The notes under the pieces were generated by a model, which did no database searches, had not been told where the DNA came from, and saw only the letters and a list, made by a program, of their open reading frames with translations. 64,000 nt of DNA from Klebsiella michiganensis (GTDB taxonomy: Bacteria > Pseudomonadota > Gammaproteobacteria > Enterobacterales > Enterobacteriaceae): NCBI RefSeq assembly GCF_002925905.1, contig NZ_PRDB01000001.1, positions 124,001 through 188,000 of the forward strand. Direction: 5' to 3'. Below are positions 18,302 through 26,787 of the stretch, piece by piece. A program made the translations under genes and the position numbers. The stretch's first letter is position 1. Each line of letters begins with the position of its first letter.

Positions 18302-19696
18302 TTAGTTTTGCAATTCTTTGCCTGTCGGCGCTGAAGTGAAGTCGTGTTCGTTGCGGCGCGCGCCCTGAGCCAGCTCCGCCATCATCTTTTTCAGGAACGG
18401 GGTTTTCAGGGTGTAGTAGCGTTTCGCGATAACCGCGCTCAGCAGATAACAGACCGCCGGAGCGAGGGTGAACAATGAGATGATGATGGTGATAGTGGCG
18501 CTGTTCTGGGTTTTGGCCGCGGCATCGTAACCGCCGCCCGCCAGCATCCAGCCAATCAGCGCGCCGCCCAGCGCCAGGCCCAGCTTGAGCACGAACAGGG
18601 TGCCCGCAAAGCTGATACCGGTCAGGCGTTTGCCGTTACACCATTCGCCGTAGTCGACGGTGTCGGACATCATCACCCACTGAATCGGCGTCACCAGCTG
18701 GTGCAGCACGCCAATCACGAAGATAAAGGCGAACATGGTGATTTCGGCGTCCATCGGCACGAAGAACATCACTACGCTCAGCGCCGCCAGCAGGGCGTTA
18801 GTCCACCAGAAGACGCTGACTTTGCATTTCCAGTCGGTGAGCGGCTTCGCCAGCGCCGAGCCAATCAGGTTGCCGACGCAGTAGGTGGTGAGGAAGGCGG
18901 TGAACAGACCCGCGGACCCCATGATCCAGGTGGTGTAATACATCATCGCGCCGCCGCGAACGCAGACCGCGAGGATGTTGAGGATGGTCAGCAGACCAAC
19001 GACACGCCACTGATCGTTGCGCCAGATATCGCGCAGGTCTTCCCGCATTGAGGTAGAGCTCGGCGGCGCTTCGACGCGCTCTTTGGTGGTGAAGAAGCAA
19101 AACGCCAGCATCAGGAAAGCGATCGCCGACAGCACCGCGATGCCGCCCTGAAAGCCAAAGGCTTTGTCTTCGCCGCCGATAAAGTTCACCAGCGGCATCA
19201 TCAGGACGGTGGAGAGCATGCCGCCCGCCGTCGCCAGCACAAAGCGCCAGGACTGCAGGGAGATACGCTGCGTTGGGTTGTCGGTGATGACCCCGCCCAG
19301 CGCGCAGTACGGGATGTTGACCACGGTGTAGAGCAGGGTCAGCAGCGTGTAGGTGACCGCGGCGTAAATCAGCTTGCCGTTATGACTCAGGTCCGGCGAG
19401 CTGTAGGCCAGCACGCAGACGAGGCCGAACGGAATCGCGCCGAACAGGATCCACGGGCGGAATTTTCCCCAGCGGCTGCGGGTACGGTCGGCCAGCAGCC
19501 CCATGCAGGGGTCGGATATCGCATCCAGCGCGCGGGCCAGCAGGAACATGGTACCGACATAGCCTGCAGGAATACCAAAGATATCGGTATAGAAAAACAT
19601 CATATACAACATGACGTTATCAAAAATGATATGGCTTGCGGCATCGCCCATGCCGTAGCCAATCTTCTCTTTGACGGACAAAATATGATCTTTCAT
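18302..19696 (-). CDS. yicJ: YicJ, GPH-family oligosaccharide:cation symporter
   Basis: A 464-aa, 12-segment inner-membrane transporter of the glycoside-pentoside-hexuronide family, presumed importer of the alpha-xyloside cleaved by YicI. The [18 protein letters not shown]-terminus and [15 protein letters not shown] loop match E. coli YicJ. The start is placed at MKDHIL (19696), by homology and a purine-rich SD-like GAGAGAAGAG. An in-frame start 20 codons further up lies in the promoter region. Confidence 0.94.
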   Translation of the reverse strand: MKDHILSVKEKIGYGMGDAASHIIFDNVMLYMMFFYTDIFGIPAGYVGTMFLLARALDAISDPCMGLLADRTRSRWGKFRPWILFGAIPFGLVCVLAYSSPDLSHNGKLIYAAVTYTLLTLLYTVVNIPYCALGGVITDNPTQRISLQSWRFVLATAGGMLSTVLMMPLVNFIGGEDKAFGFQGGIAVLSAIAFLMLAFCFFTTKERVEAPPSSTSMREDLRDIWRNDQWRVVGLLTILNILAVCVRGGAMMYYTTWIMGSAGLFTAFLTTYCVGNLIGSALAKPLTDWKCKVSVFWWTNALLAALSVVMFFVPMDAEITMFAFIFVIGVLHQLVTPIQWVMMSDTVDYGEWCNGKRLTGISFAGTLFVLKLGLALGGALIGWMLAGGGYDAAAKTQNSATITIIISLFTLAPAVCYLLSAVIAKRYYTLKTPFLKKMMAELAQGARRNEHDFTSAPTGKELQN

Positions 19697-19734
19697 CGCA
19701 CACTCTTCTCTCAGCGCTGCCGCGGGTTGGTACC

Positions 19735-19753
19735 GGTTACATGCTTTGTAACC
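19735..19753. promoter_or_regulatory. Inverted repeat upstream of yicJI
   Basis: GGTTAC-N7-GTAACC at 19735-19753 lies about 40 bp upstream of the yicJ start and may be an operator for an unidentified regulator. No regulator gene adjoins yicIJ in this window. Confidence 0.35.
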
Positions 19754-19950
19754 CATCCGCGCAGTAAGATGAATTGCGATATCTCATAATCAAATTACGT
19801 TTCTTGTTTTATGTGATCCCGGTAGCCTGAAAGAGTGTATAAAAGTGTAAGCCACGGATTTTGCAAGGAATTGTTTAAGAAGGTTCTGTAAAGTCCAGTT
19901 TTAACAGTAAAAAAGTGCGTTTGGGTATGTGGTTAATGCAGGAAAGTAGC

Positions 19951-19970
19951 TATAATGCGCCCCGCCTCCA
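19951..19970 (+). promoter_or_regulatory. selC promoter -10 and discriminator
   Basis: A perfect TATAAT at 19951-19956 is followed by GCGCCCCGCC, a GC-rich discriminator typical of stably expressed, stringently controlled tRNA genes. The -35 region is weak. Confidence 0.65.
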
Positions 19971-19987
19971 TGTAGCAATCGAGGCGC

Positions 19988-20082
19988 GGAAGATCGTCAT
20001 CTCCGGTGAGGTGGCTGGACTTCAAATCCAGTTGGGGCCGCCAGCGGTCCCGGGCAGGTTCAACTCCTGTGATCTTCCGCCA
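19988..20082 (+). tRNA. selC: tRNA-Sec (UCA), 95 nt
   Basis: Selenocysteine tRNA that decodes UGA with SelB. The 95-nt length, the GGAAGATC/GATCTTCC acceptor, the long extra arm and the encoded CCA match E. coli selC. The anticodon TCA lies at 20022-20024 within CTGGACTTCAAATCCAG. It differs from the E. coli sequence I recall at a few positions: D arm GTCATC, AGGTGGC, and T loop TTCAAC instead of TTCGAC. selC 3' ends are a common attachment site for islands (LEE, SPI-3, phage phiR73). Confidence 0.97.
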
Positions 20083-20182
20083 GTTCAATCATTTTTATCC
20101 ATGTGAACTTATCCAGAAAATCAGCCTTTCGGTTCAATACCTTTCGCTTTTAGCGCTTCTCGCCAGCTCTTTAAACCAGCTC

Positions 20183-20374
20183 GTAAGTCTCACCCTTTCC
20201 GGCAAGTGGTTACGCGCAGCGGGGTTCGATACCGGAAAGCGCTTCACGGTTAAGGTAATGGATGGCTGTATTGTGCTGCTGCCGCAGAGCGATAAGGAAG
20301 AAATGCTTAAAGCGGAGCTACTGCAAATTCAGCAATCCTTTAAAAGCGTCAACAACACGCTTCATCTCGTCTGA
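20183..20374 (+). pseudogene. SymE-like toxin remnant
   Basis: The last ~63 codons of an open frame match the SymE toxin core (SLTLSGKWLRAAGFDTG...KVMDGCIVLLP). The usual N-terminal ~35 residues are replaced by sequence that runs back into selC and has no SymE similarity. The reading frame has no credible ribosome-binding site before the homologous part. It is therefore an N-truncated remnant of a SymE/R-type module. Confidence 0.6.
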
Positions 20375-20498
20375 CGCCCGGACATGTTCGCCTTCTGGAT
20401 AGCCGCTCCCAAATGACGCCGGGTTAATCGTCCGTCTAATGAAATTTATGCTCTTCTGACATACTATGCGAACCAAAGCAGGTTAACCCGGAGGCTAT

Positions 20499-20870
20499 AT
20501 GGCAAATGAACATTTAACTTCGCCCCCAATAGGTGAATTCGTTATGTTTGCCAGCGGTGATGGGAAAGTACGCGTAGAATGCCGCTTTGAAAGCGATACG
20601 CTTTGTCTCCCTCAGGCATCCATCGCAAATCTTTATCAGATCACTCCCCAGGCAGTTACACAGCACATTAAAGCGATCTATGAAGAAGAAGAACTTGATC
20701 AAAACGCAACCTGTAAGTCTTACTTACAAGTTCAACAGGAAGGTCGTCGCCAGGTAAGCCGCAACCGGCTTCACTACAGCCTGCAAGTCATCCTTGCCGT
20801 TGGCTATCGCTTTTCATGCGGATTCTCCGCCAGCAGGCGAGAGCATAGCGCGGCGTTCTCACGCACATAG
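20499..20870 (+). pseudogene. RhuM family protein, C-terminally truncated
   Basis: A good SD (GGAGGCTAT-ATG) starts a frame of 123 codons. Residues ~15-104 match the RhuM N-terminus (RVECRFESDTLCLPQASIANLYQITPQ). Homology stops after VILAVGYR at about 20810, and the final ~20 codons are unrelated because they read antisense through the neighbouring kinase fragment. Full-length RhuM is several times longer. RhuM is a Salmonella SPI-3 gene near selC, so this fragment marks a former selC island. Confidence 0.8.
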
Positions 20871-21031
20871 CGCTCGTATCCATCGCGCTGAATATATTGG
20901 CGAATATTTAAAATCTGCTCGCAAAATTCGCTATCGAGATCGATAAACCGGTAGCTCATCGCCTGCGCCAGCAGCGCTCCAACCGTGCTTTTTCCCACCC
21001 CGCCGGGGCCAATCAGAAATAGCGTATTCAT
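20804..21031 (-). pseudogene. P-loop kinase (shikimate kinase-like), C-terminally truncated
   Basis: Only 75 codons of a normally ~170-aa P-loop kinase remain. The start is intact (AGGA SD 6 nt upstream; MNTLFLIGPGGVGKST is a Walker A of the shikimate/gluconate kinase type, followed by FIDLDSEFCEQ). The frame ends where it meets the rhuM fragment tail to tail. The C-terminal two thirds, including the lid and adenine-binding parts, are missing, so it should be inactive. Confidence 0.75.
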
Positions 21032-21215
21032 CTTTATTCCTCGCGTCCGTGTGAAAGCATTATGTCAGCAGAATACGCCAAATAATGCCGCGATCGCGGC
21101 CGTTTTTTGTTCACTTTCATCTCCCCAGCCAATCATTTCCATCCAATGTTTGCGTTATTCCCTTCATCTTTAAATCCTTACACTAACGGGATAACGTGGC
21201 TTAGAAAGGAGACCA

Positions 21216-21686
21216 ATGATGACACCCGAACTCGAACACAGCTTCTCTATCACCATTCAGGTAGACAAACCGGTCATCGTCTCCCGCAGCCCGCAGAGCG
21301 GGAAACGTCAGCTGATCCCAATCCTCAGCGGAACCGTACGCGGTGAGCTTAACGGCCACGTCTTACCCGGCGGCGTCGACAGCCAGATCGTCGAACCTGA
21401 CGGCACCTGCCGCCTCTCCGCCCGCTATGCATTACACGTGGAAGAAGGCACCGTATACATCGAAAACAACGGCATTCGCCGCCTACCCGAAGAGTACATA
21501 GAGCGTCTTTTCGGCGACGATATGCGCTTTTTTAGCGATATTCCGCCGGAAGATATCTATTTTCTTACCGTACCGACTTTTGAAGTGGATGTGCCTGCGC
21601 TGCGCTGGCTCACAACCTCGCTGTTTATCTGTTCCGGCGGCCGCACGCAGGACGGCGTGATGCTCGATTTTTATCGCGTCCGCTGA
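21216..21686 (+). CDS. DUF3237 domain protein
   Basis: A 156-aa protein that fits the small beta-barrel DUF3237 family (FSITIQVDKPVIVS near the start, GGVDSQIVEPDGTCRLSARYAL in the middle, FEVDVPALRWL near the end). Function is unknown; relatives often sit beside redox or aromatic-metabolism genes. AAAGGAGACCA precedes an ATGATG start. It is the first gene of the accessory block after the selC graveyard, followed 112 nt later by an oxidoreductase gene. Confidence 0.75.
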   Translation: MMTPELEHSFSITIQVDKPVIVSRSPQSGKRQLIPILSGTVRGELNGHVLPGGVDSQIVEPDGTCRLSARYALHVEEGTVYIENNGIRRLPEEYIERLFGDDMRFFSDIPPEDIYFLTVPTFEVDVPALRWLTTSLFICSGGRTQDGVMLDFYRVR

Positions 21687-21798
21687 TTTTCACTTTTTCA
21701 ATATAACTGTTATCGCCGTCGGGCCATTTTTCCCCCGCGTGCCGCGGTCTATCCTCAATACATTCAAACGATGAACCTTATTCAAAACCGGAGAGTGT

Positions 21799-22806
21799 AT
21801 GAAAGCGATCGCCATTACCCGCGCGGCGGCAGAAGGCAGCAATATTCCTTTTTTAACCGACATCGAGCTGCCGCAGCCGGTTGCCGAGGGACATGACCTG
21901 CTGGTTGAAGTGAAGGCTATTTCCGTCAACCCGGTGGATACCAAAGTCCGCGCCGGGTTTAACGCCGATACCCCGCGCGTGCTGGGCTGGGACGCGGTGG
22001 GCGTGGTGAAAGCCGTCGGCAGCGCGGTGACGCTGTTCGCCGCGGGAGATGAAGTGTGGTACGCCGGCGCGCTGGGCCGTCCTGGCAGCAACAGCGAGTT
22101 TCAGTTAGTGGATGAGCGCATCGTCGCCCGCAAACCGCGTTCTCTGGATAATGCCGCCGCCGCCGCGCTGCCGCTCACCGCCATTACCGCCTGGGAGCTG
22201 CTGTTCCACCGTCTTGGCGTAGAGGAAGGCGGCAACGCGGGCGACACGCTGCTGATCGTCGGCGCGGCGGGCGGCGTCGGTTCGATACTGACCCAGCTCG
22301 CCAGCAAGCTCACCGGTATGACGGTCATTGGCACCGCCTCGCGTCCGGAAAGCCAGAAATGGGTACGGGAAGCGGGCGCGCATCATGTTATCGATCACAG
22401 CAAACCGCTCGCCGAAGAGCTGGCGCGGATTGGCGTCAAAGCGGTGACCCACGTCGCCAGCCTGACCAATACCGACCAGCACTATCCGCAGCTGATCGCC
22501 GCTCTCGCACCGCAGGGCAAGCTGGCGCTCATTGACGACCCGGAAACCCTCGACGTGGTGCCGCTGAAGGCGAAAAGCATCTCCCTGCACTGGGAATTTA
22601 TGTTTACCCGCTCGATGTTCGCGACGCCGGACATGATCGCCCAGCATCAGCTGCTGACCCGCGTGGCGGCGCTGATAGACGACAACACCATTAAGACCAC
22701 CCTCGGCGAGCACTACGGCGCCATCACCGCCGCCAATCTGCAAAAAGCGCACGCGCAGCTGGAAACCGGGCGCTCGGTGGGCAAAATCGTGCTGGAGGGT
22801 TTTTAA
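21799..22806 (+). CDS. Zinc-type alcohol dehydrogenase-like / quinone oxidoreductase (MDR family)
   Basis: A 335-aa NAD(P)H-dependent medium-chain reductase. It has an N-terminal GroES-like domain (about 1-125; VNPVDTKVRAG, GWDAVGVVKAVGSAVTLF) and a Rossmann domain with VGAAGGVGSILTQLA (about 155-170). The typical zinc cysteines are absent, as in quinone-oxidoreductase members. It matches the ZINC-binding ADH / YgfF-like annotation group without a defined substrate. The stop is 1 nt before the next gene, a small monooxygenase, implying coupled translation. Confidence 0.82.
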   Translation: MKAIAITRAAAEGSNIPFLTDIELPQPVAEGHDLLVEVKAISVNPVDTKVRAGFNADTPRVLGWDAVGVVKAVGSAVTLFAAGDEVWYAGALGRPGSNSEFQLVDERIVARKPRSLDNAAAAALPLTAITAWELLFHRLGVEEGGNAGDTLLIVGAAGGVGSILTQLASKLTGMTVIGTASRPESQKWVREAGAHHVIDHSKPLAEELARIGVKAVTHVASLTNTDQHYPQLIAALAPQGKLALIDDPETLDVVPLKAKSISLHWEFMFTRSMFATPDMIAQHQLLTRVAALIDDNTIKTTLGEHYGAITAANLQKAHAQLETGRSVGKIVLEGF

Positions 22807-22807
22807 G

Positions 22808-23110
22808 ATGAGCGGCGAGGCGATTTCATTTATCGCGGTGCTGACGGCGAAACCGGGCCACAGCGACGCGCTGCGCCAGGCCCTGCAGGCGCTGCTGCTG
22901 CCGACGCGTCAGGAGCCAGGCAACCTCGATTACGCCCTGTTTCAGCTGCGCGATGCGCCGGATACGTTCTATATGCGCGAATCCTGGCGCAATCAGGAAG
23001 CGCTGGACGCGCATATCGCCCTGCCTCACTTCCAGGATTTTATTGCGCAGATGGATAGCCTGCTTGCCGGGCCGCTGCGGCTGGATTATCTTACGCCCGT
23101 CGCGCCCTGA
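22808..23110 (+). CDS. Antibiotic-biosynthesis-monooxygenase-fold protein (putative quinol monooxygenase)
   Basis: A 100-aa single-domain ABM protein (FIAVLTAKPGHSDALRQAL at the N-terminus; FYMRESWRNQEALDAHIALPHFQDF in the middle), resembling YgiN-type quinol monooxygenases. The start lies 1 nt after the reductase stop, and its GGAGGG lies inside the end of that gene. A reductase plus quinol monooxygenase pair suggests quinone redox cycling or detoxification; this is inferred. Confidence 0.8.
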   Translation: MSGEAISFIAVLTAKPGHSDALRQALQALLLPTRQEPGNLDYALFQLRDAPDTFYMRESWRNQEALDAHIALPHFQDFIAQMDSLLAGPLRLDYLTPVAP

Positions 23111-23269
23111 TATTTTCTACATTCCATTTGCAGGGGTGAGCCTATCTTTAACCCTTTGAGCTCTCCCCCACCCATCGCGCCTCAACCAGGCTACGCTTGA
23201 TCCTGCCGCTCAAAAAACGCTCTCCCCCCTCCGTTTTATTCAACGCCGTTATGTAGAAGAGGTTTTGCT

Positions 23270-24319
23270 ATGCAGATCAACGCTATTGGAACGAACTCGG
23301 CCAGCCAGCCGTTGGGGTCTATGGCCATCACCCGCCGCGAACCGGGGCCGGACGATGTGCAGATCGCCATTGATTATTGCGGCGTCTGCCACTCGGATGT
23401 ACACCAGGCCCGCTCCGAGTGGGCAGGGACGCTCTATCCCTGCGTGCCGGGCCATGAAATCGTCGGCCGGGTGACCGCTGTAGGCAGCCGGGTCTCCGGC
23501 CACGCCGTTGGCGATCTGGTGGGCGTCGGCTGTATGGTCGACAGCTGTAAAGAGTGCGAGGAGTGCCGGGACGGGCTGGAAAACTATTGCGATCGTATGG
23601 TGCTCACCTATAACGGCCCGACGCAGGACGCGCCCGGCCACACGCTCGGCGGTTACTCCCAGCAGATCGTTGTGCATCAGCGCTACGTGCTGCGCGTCCG
23701 CCATCCCAAAGAGCAGCTGGCCGCCGTCGCGCCGCTGCTGTGCGCGGGCATCACGACTTACTCGCCGCTACGCCACTGGAACGTCGGACCGGGCAAAAAA
23801 GTCGGCATCGTGGGCATTGGCGGGCTGGGGCATATGGGCATCAAGTTGGCCCACGCCATGGGCGCCCACGTGGTGGCCTTTACCACCTCGGAATCCAAGC
23901 GTGACGCGGCGCGGGAGCTGGGCGCGGACGAAGTGGTGGTCTCGCGCAACGAAAACGAAATGGCCGCCCACCTGAAGAGCTTCGACTTCATACTCAACAC
24001 CGTGGCGGCGCCGCATAACCTCGATGCCTTCACCACCCTGCTCAAACGCGACGGCACCATGACGCTGGTGGGCGCGCCCGCCACGCCGCATCCCTCGCCG
24101 GAAGTGTTTAATCTGATCTTCCGCCGCCGGTCAATTGCCGGGTCGATGATCGGCGGCATCCCGGAAACCCAGGAGATGCTCGATTTCTGCGCCGAGCACG
24201 GTATCGTCGCTGATATTGAACTGATTCGCGGCGACCAGATTAACGAGGCCTGGGAGCGGATGATTAAAGGCGACGTGAAATACCGCTTCGTCATCGACAG
24301 CGCCACGCTCGGCAGCTAA
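23270..24319 (+). CDS. yahK: YahK-like zinc-dependent NADP(H) aldehyde reductase
   Basis: A 349-aa zinc alcohol dehydrogenase of the CAD/YahK group, reducing aldehydes to alcohols. It matches E. coli YahK closely (CGVCHSDVHQARSEWAGTLY, VDSCKECEECRDGLENYC, GIGGLGHMGIKLAHAMGAH). The catalytic zinc cysteine is in CGVCHSD with the GHE motif after it. The four-cysteine structural zinc site is complete, and the nucleotide fold is GIGGLG. GAGG lies upstream. It overlaps the converging GlxA regulator gene by 4 bp. Confidence 0.88.
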   Translation: MQINAIGTNSASQPLGSMAITRREPGPDDVQIAIDYCGVCHSDVHQARSEWAGTLYPCVPGHEIVGRVTAVGSRVSGHAVGDLVGVGCMVDSCKECEECRDGLENYCDRMVLTYNGPTQDAPGHTLGGYSQQIVVHQRYVLRVRHPKEQLAAVAPLLCAGITTYSPLRHWNVGPGKKVGIVGIGGLGHMGIKLAHAMGAHVVAFTTSESKRDAARELGADEVVVSRNENEMAAHLKSFDFILNTVAAPHNLDAFTTLLKRDGTMTLVGAPATPHPSPEVFNLIFRRRSIAGSMIGGIPETQEMLDFCAEHGIVADIELIRGDQINEAWERMIKGDVKYRFVIDSATLGS

Positions 24320-25269
24320 GCCCCGCGACGAAAAGTGCGCCGCCACTCCGCCGGGCTGACGCCAAAGCGCGCTTTAAACTGCTGGCGCCAGGTTACGGCG
24401 GAGCGATAGCCCACTTCCTCCGCCACCTGCCCGACCGGTAAATCCCCGGCCTCCAGCAGGATCTGGCTGCGCCGCAGGCGCTCGGCGGCCAGCCAGTCGG
24501 CGATGCCCATGCCGGTCGCTTTGGCGAAATGGCGGGTCAGGGTTCGGCGGCTCATCGCCGCCACCTGCGCCAGCGAGTCGAGATTATGCGGTTCGCGGAT
24601 GTGCTGCTGGAGATACTCAAGCAGGCCGTTTATCCGCGCGTCGCGGGTGTTTTTGGGTACCGGCTGAGCGATAAACTGCGCCTGGCCGCCCTCACGGTGC
24701 GGCGGGACGATCATCCGCCGGGCGATCTGATTGGCGACAAGGCTGCCAAAACGCTGGCGAATGAGATACAGACAGCAGTCGAGCGCCGCCGCGGTGCCCG
24801 CCGAGGTGATAATCCCCTCATCGTCAACGTACAGCGCGTTGATATCCAGCCGCACCTGTGGAAACAGGCGCTGAAAATCCTGCTCAAACTCCCAGTGGGT
24901 CGCCGCGCGCCTGTCGTCCAGCAGCCCGGCGTAGCCGAGTACAAACGCCCCGAGGCACAGGCCGACGATCTGCGCACCGTTATTGCGCGCGCGAACCAGG
25001 CCGTCAAGCAGCGGCTGCGGTGGGCGCTGATTCACCGCCCCCCAGTAAGGCACCACCACGATATCCGCCTGCGCCAGGAGGGAAAAATCGCCGCTGGCGT
25101 TCAGCGCGAAGCCGTCGCGGGCGCTGAGCAGCCCCGGCCGTTCGGCGCAAATATGCAGGTTAAAGCGTTTGGTTTCCGAGACCGTATCGCCAAACAGCAT
25201 ACAGGGCACCGAGTAGTGAAACGGGCTAAACCCGTCCACCGCCACAATCGCCACTTCCGTGAGTTTCAT
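24316..25269 (-). CDS. GlxA-family AraC-type transcriptional regulator
   Basis: A 317-aa regulator with an N-terminal DJ-1/PfpI-like amidotransferase fold (about 1-185; AQIVGLCLGAFVLGYAGLL contains the nucleophile-elbow cysteine) and a C-terminal AraC HTH pair (about 215-312; LAQVAAMSRRTLTRHFAKATG, VGYRSAVTWRQQFKARFGVSP). It is co-transcribed 14 nt after the metallo-hydrolase gene and converges on yahK. It may regulate the MBL gene, yahK or both. Confidence 0.87.
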   Translation of the reverse strand: MKLTEVAIVAVDGFSPFHYSVPCMLFGDTVSETKRFNLHICAERPGLLSARDGFALNASGDFSLLAQADIVVVPYWGAVNQRPPQPLLDGLVRARNNGAQIVGLCLGAFVLGYAGLLDDRRAATHWEFEQDFQRLFPQVRLDINALYVDDEGIITSAGTAAALDCCLYLIRQRFGSLVANQIARRMIVPPHREGGQAQFIAQPVPKNTRDARINGLLEYLQQHIREPHNLDSLAQVAAMSRRTLTRHFAKATGMGIADWLAAERLRRSQILLEAGDLPVGQVAEEVGYRSAVTWRQQFKARFGVSPAEWRRTFRRGA

Positions 25270-25283
25270 CGCCCGCTCCGCTT

Positions 25284-26063
25284 CTAAAAGACCATGCTTT
25301 CCCCATCCTGCGGGATGCTGACCGCTTCGGCAATCTGATTGTCAGCCACGTACTGGCGCAGCTCATCGCGGCTCAGCAGACAGTGGTTCACCGCGTCCAT
25401 ATGGCTGGCGACGATTTTGGCTTCCGGCAGGACGAAGTGCGCCTTCAGCACATCCTCTTTGCCCATGATGATCGGCCCAAAACCGATGACGTGCGCATAC
25501 CCGGCATTCAGCACCACCACGTCAGGGCGCAGCCTGAGCATGTCGGCTTCCACTGCATCGCGCCAGATAGTGTCCCCCACCAGCCATAGGGTTTTCTCCT
25601 GCGGATGGCGCAGCACCACGCCGCAGGCTTCGCCCAGGCGCTCGGCCATTGCCGGCACCGCATAAGTGCGGTCGCTGCCGTGCTGGCCCGAGGTCGTTTT
25701 CACCAGCGCAACGTCAGCAAACGCGCTGTCCTCAGAGAGCAGACGAATATCGCAAAAGCCCTGGCCGCGCAGCAGCTGTCCGTCGGCATCATGCTGGACA
25801 TAAACCGGCAGGGTTTTGGGGATCGCGGCGATCGCCGCCTCGTCCCAGTGATCCTGATGAGTGTGGGTGACGATAACCGCATCCACGTCAACGATCGTTT
25901 CGATGGAAAAAGGCAGTTCCACCAGCGGGTTACGCAACTCGCTGCGCGCGGTACCGGCAAAGCCCGCCCAGGCGCCCTTGGCTGAAAGCATCGGGTCAAT
26001 CAGAAACTTTTTACCCGCATATTCAATAAGCTGGGTAGCATTACGCACATGGGTGATTTTCAT
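25284..26063 (-). CDS. Metallo-beta-lactamase-fold hydrolase (UlaG-like)
   Basis: A 259-aa MBL-fold enzyme with the metal motif THTHQDHWD (HxHxDH) near residue 69 and downstream GDT and SHMD positions. It resembles UlaG-type lactonases and other MBL proteins near GlxA regulators. The start is set at the second methionine (26063), where GAGGA has a 9-nt spacing; an ATG three codons earlier touches the SD. It is the first gene of a two-gene operon with the regulator and is divergent from the Nudix gene. The substrate is unknown. Confidence 0.82.
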   Translation of the reverse strand: MKITHVRNATQLIEYAGKKFLIDPMLSAKGAWAGFAGTARSELRNPLVELPFSIETIVDVDAVIVTHTHQDHWDEAAIAAIPKTLPVYVQHDADGQLLRGQGFCDIRLLSEDSAFADVALVKTTSGQHGSDRTYAVPAMAERLGEACGVVLRHPQEKTLWLVGDTIWRDAVEADMLRLRPDVVVLNAGYAHVIGFGPIIMGKEDVLKAHFVLPEAKIVASHMDAVNHCLLSRDELRQYVADNQIAEAVSIPQDGESMVF

Positions 26064-26223
26064 GATGTTCATTCCTCTTCGCGGTTATCTGCTGAACATC
26101 GTACGTCCCACAAGCCTGGCGCAATATGGGCGTTTGGGCAATGAACGATGAAATCGGGCCAATCTGCGACGGTTGCCATCGGCTCCCGGCTATGGTGTGC
26201 TGAACGCTCAACTTTGAGGAACA

Positions 26224-26787
26224 GTGGCTACGATGAAAAAGAAACTCACCTCCGCCGATATGCACGATGTCGAGGTTCTGGCAGACACCCCATGGTTCAG
26301 CATGCGCAAGGTCGGAATTGATATGGCCCCCGGCGATCGGCGGGATTTTTACTCCATTCACTATCCTCGCCCGGCGGTGGGGATTGTGGCGATGCAGGAT
26401 GACAAAGTGCTGCTGATTCGCCACTACCGTTACCTGATCGATCGGGTGGTGTGGGCGATTCCTTCCGGCGGCGTCGATGAAGGCGAAGACCCGCGCGCGG
26501 CGGCCCTGCGCGAGCTGCGGGAAGAGACCGGCTGGCAGGCGCAGCGCGCCGACGAAATTATCCGCTATAACCCCTCCTACGGCAGCAGCGACCAGCTGTT
26601 TATTACCTGGCTGGCCCACGATTTGACTTGGGTGGGAATGGATGAAGATCAGGATGAAGTGATGGAAACGGGCTGGTTTACCCTCGAAGAGATAGGCCAG
26701 CTGATCGCCCGCGGCGAGATGCCGGACGGGCTATCGCTGGTGCCGCTGCTGCATCTGATGGCGCAGCGGCGCACCGGTTTAGCGTAG
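26224..26787 (+). CDS. Nudix hydrolase (ADP-ribose pyrophosphatase-like)
   Basis: A 187-aa protein with a complete Nudix box (G-x5-E-x7-REL-x-EE-x-GW), running GGVDEGEDPRAAALRELREE at about residues 79-98. The layout is like NudF/ADP-sugar pyrophosphatases. The GTG at 26224 has GAGGA close by; an ATG three codons on is an alternative start. The 3' end overlaps the converging transporter gene by 9 bp. Confidence 0.87.
   Translation: MATMKKKLTSADMHDVEVLADTPWFSMRKVGIDMAPGDRRDFYSIHYPRPAVGIVAMQDDKVLLIRHYRYLIDRVVWAIPSGGVDEGEDPRAAALRELREETGWQAQRADEIIRYNPSYGSSDQLFITWLAHDLTWVGMDEDQDEVMETGWFTLEEIGQLIARGEMPDGLSLVPLLHLMAQRRTGLA

Noticed and set aside
20121-20188. Short minus-strand frame ending WREALKAKGIEPKG
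   Set aside because: It looks protein-like, but with about 22 codons between stops it is too short to call as a gene; mentioned only as a possible remnant.
20083-20500. Integrase, retron or phiR73-like phage at selC
   Set aside because: No integrase, reverse transcriptase or phage gene is readable downstream of selC; only toxin and rhuM fragments remain.
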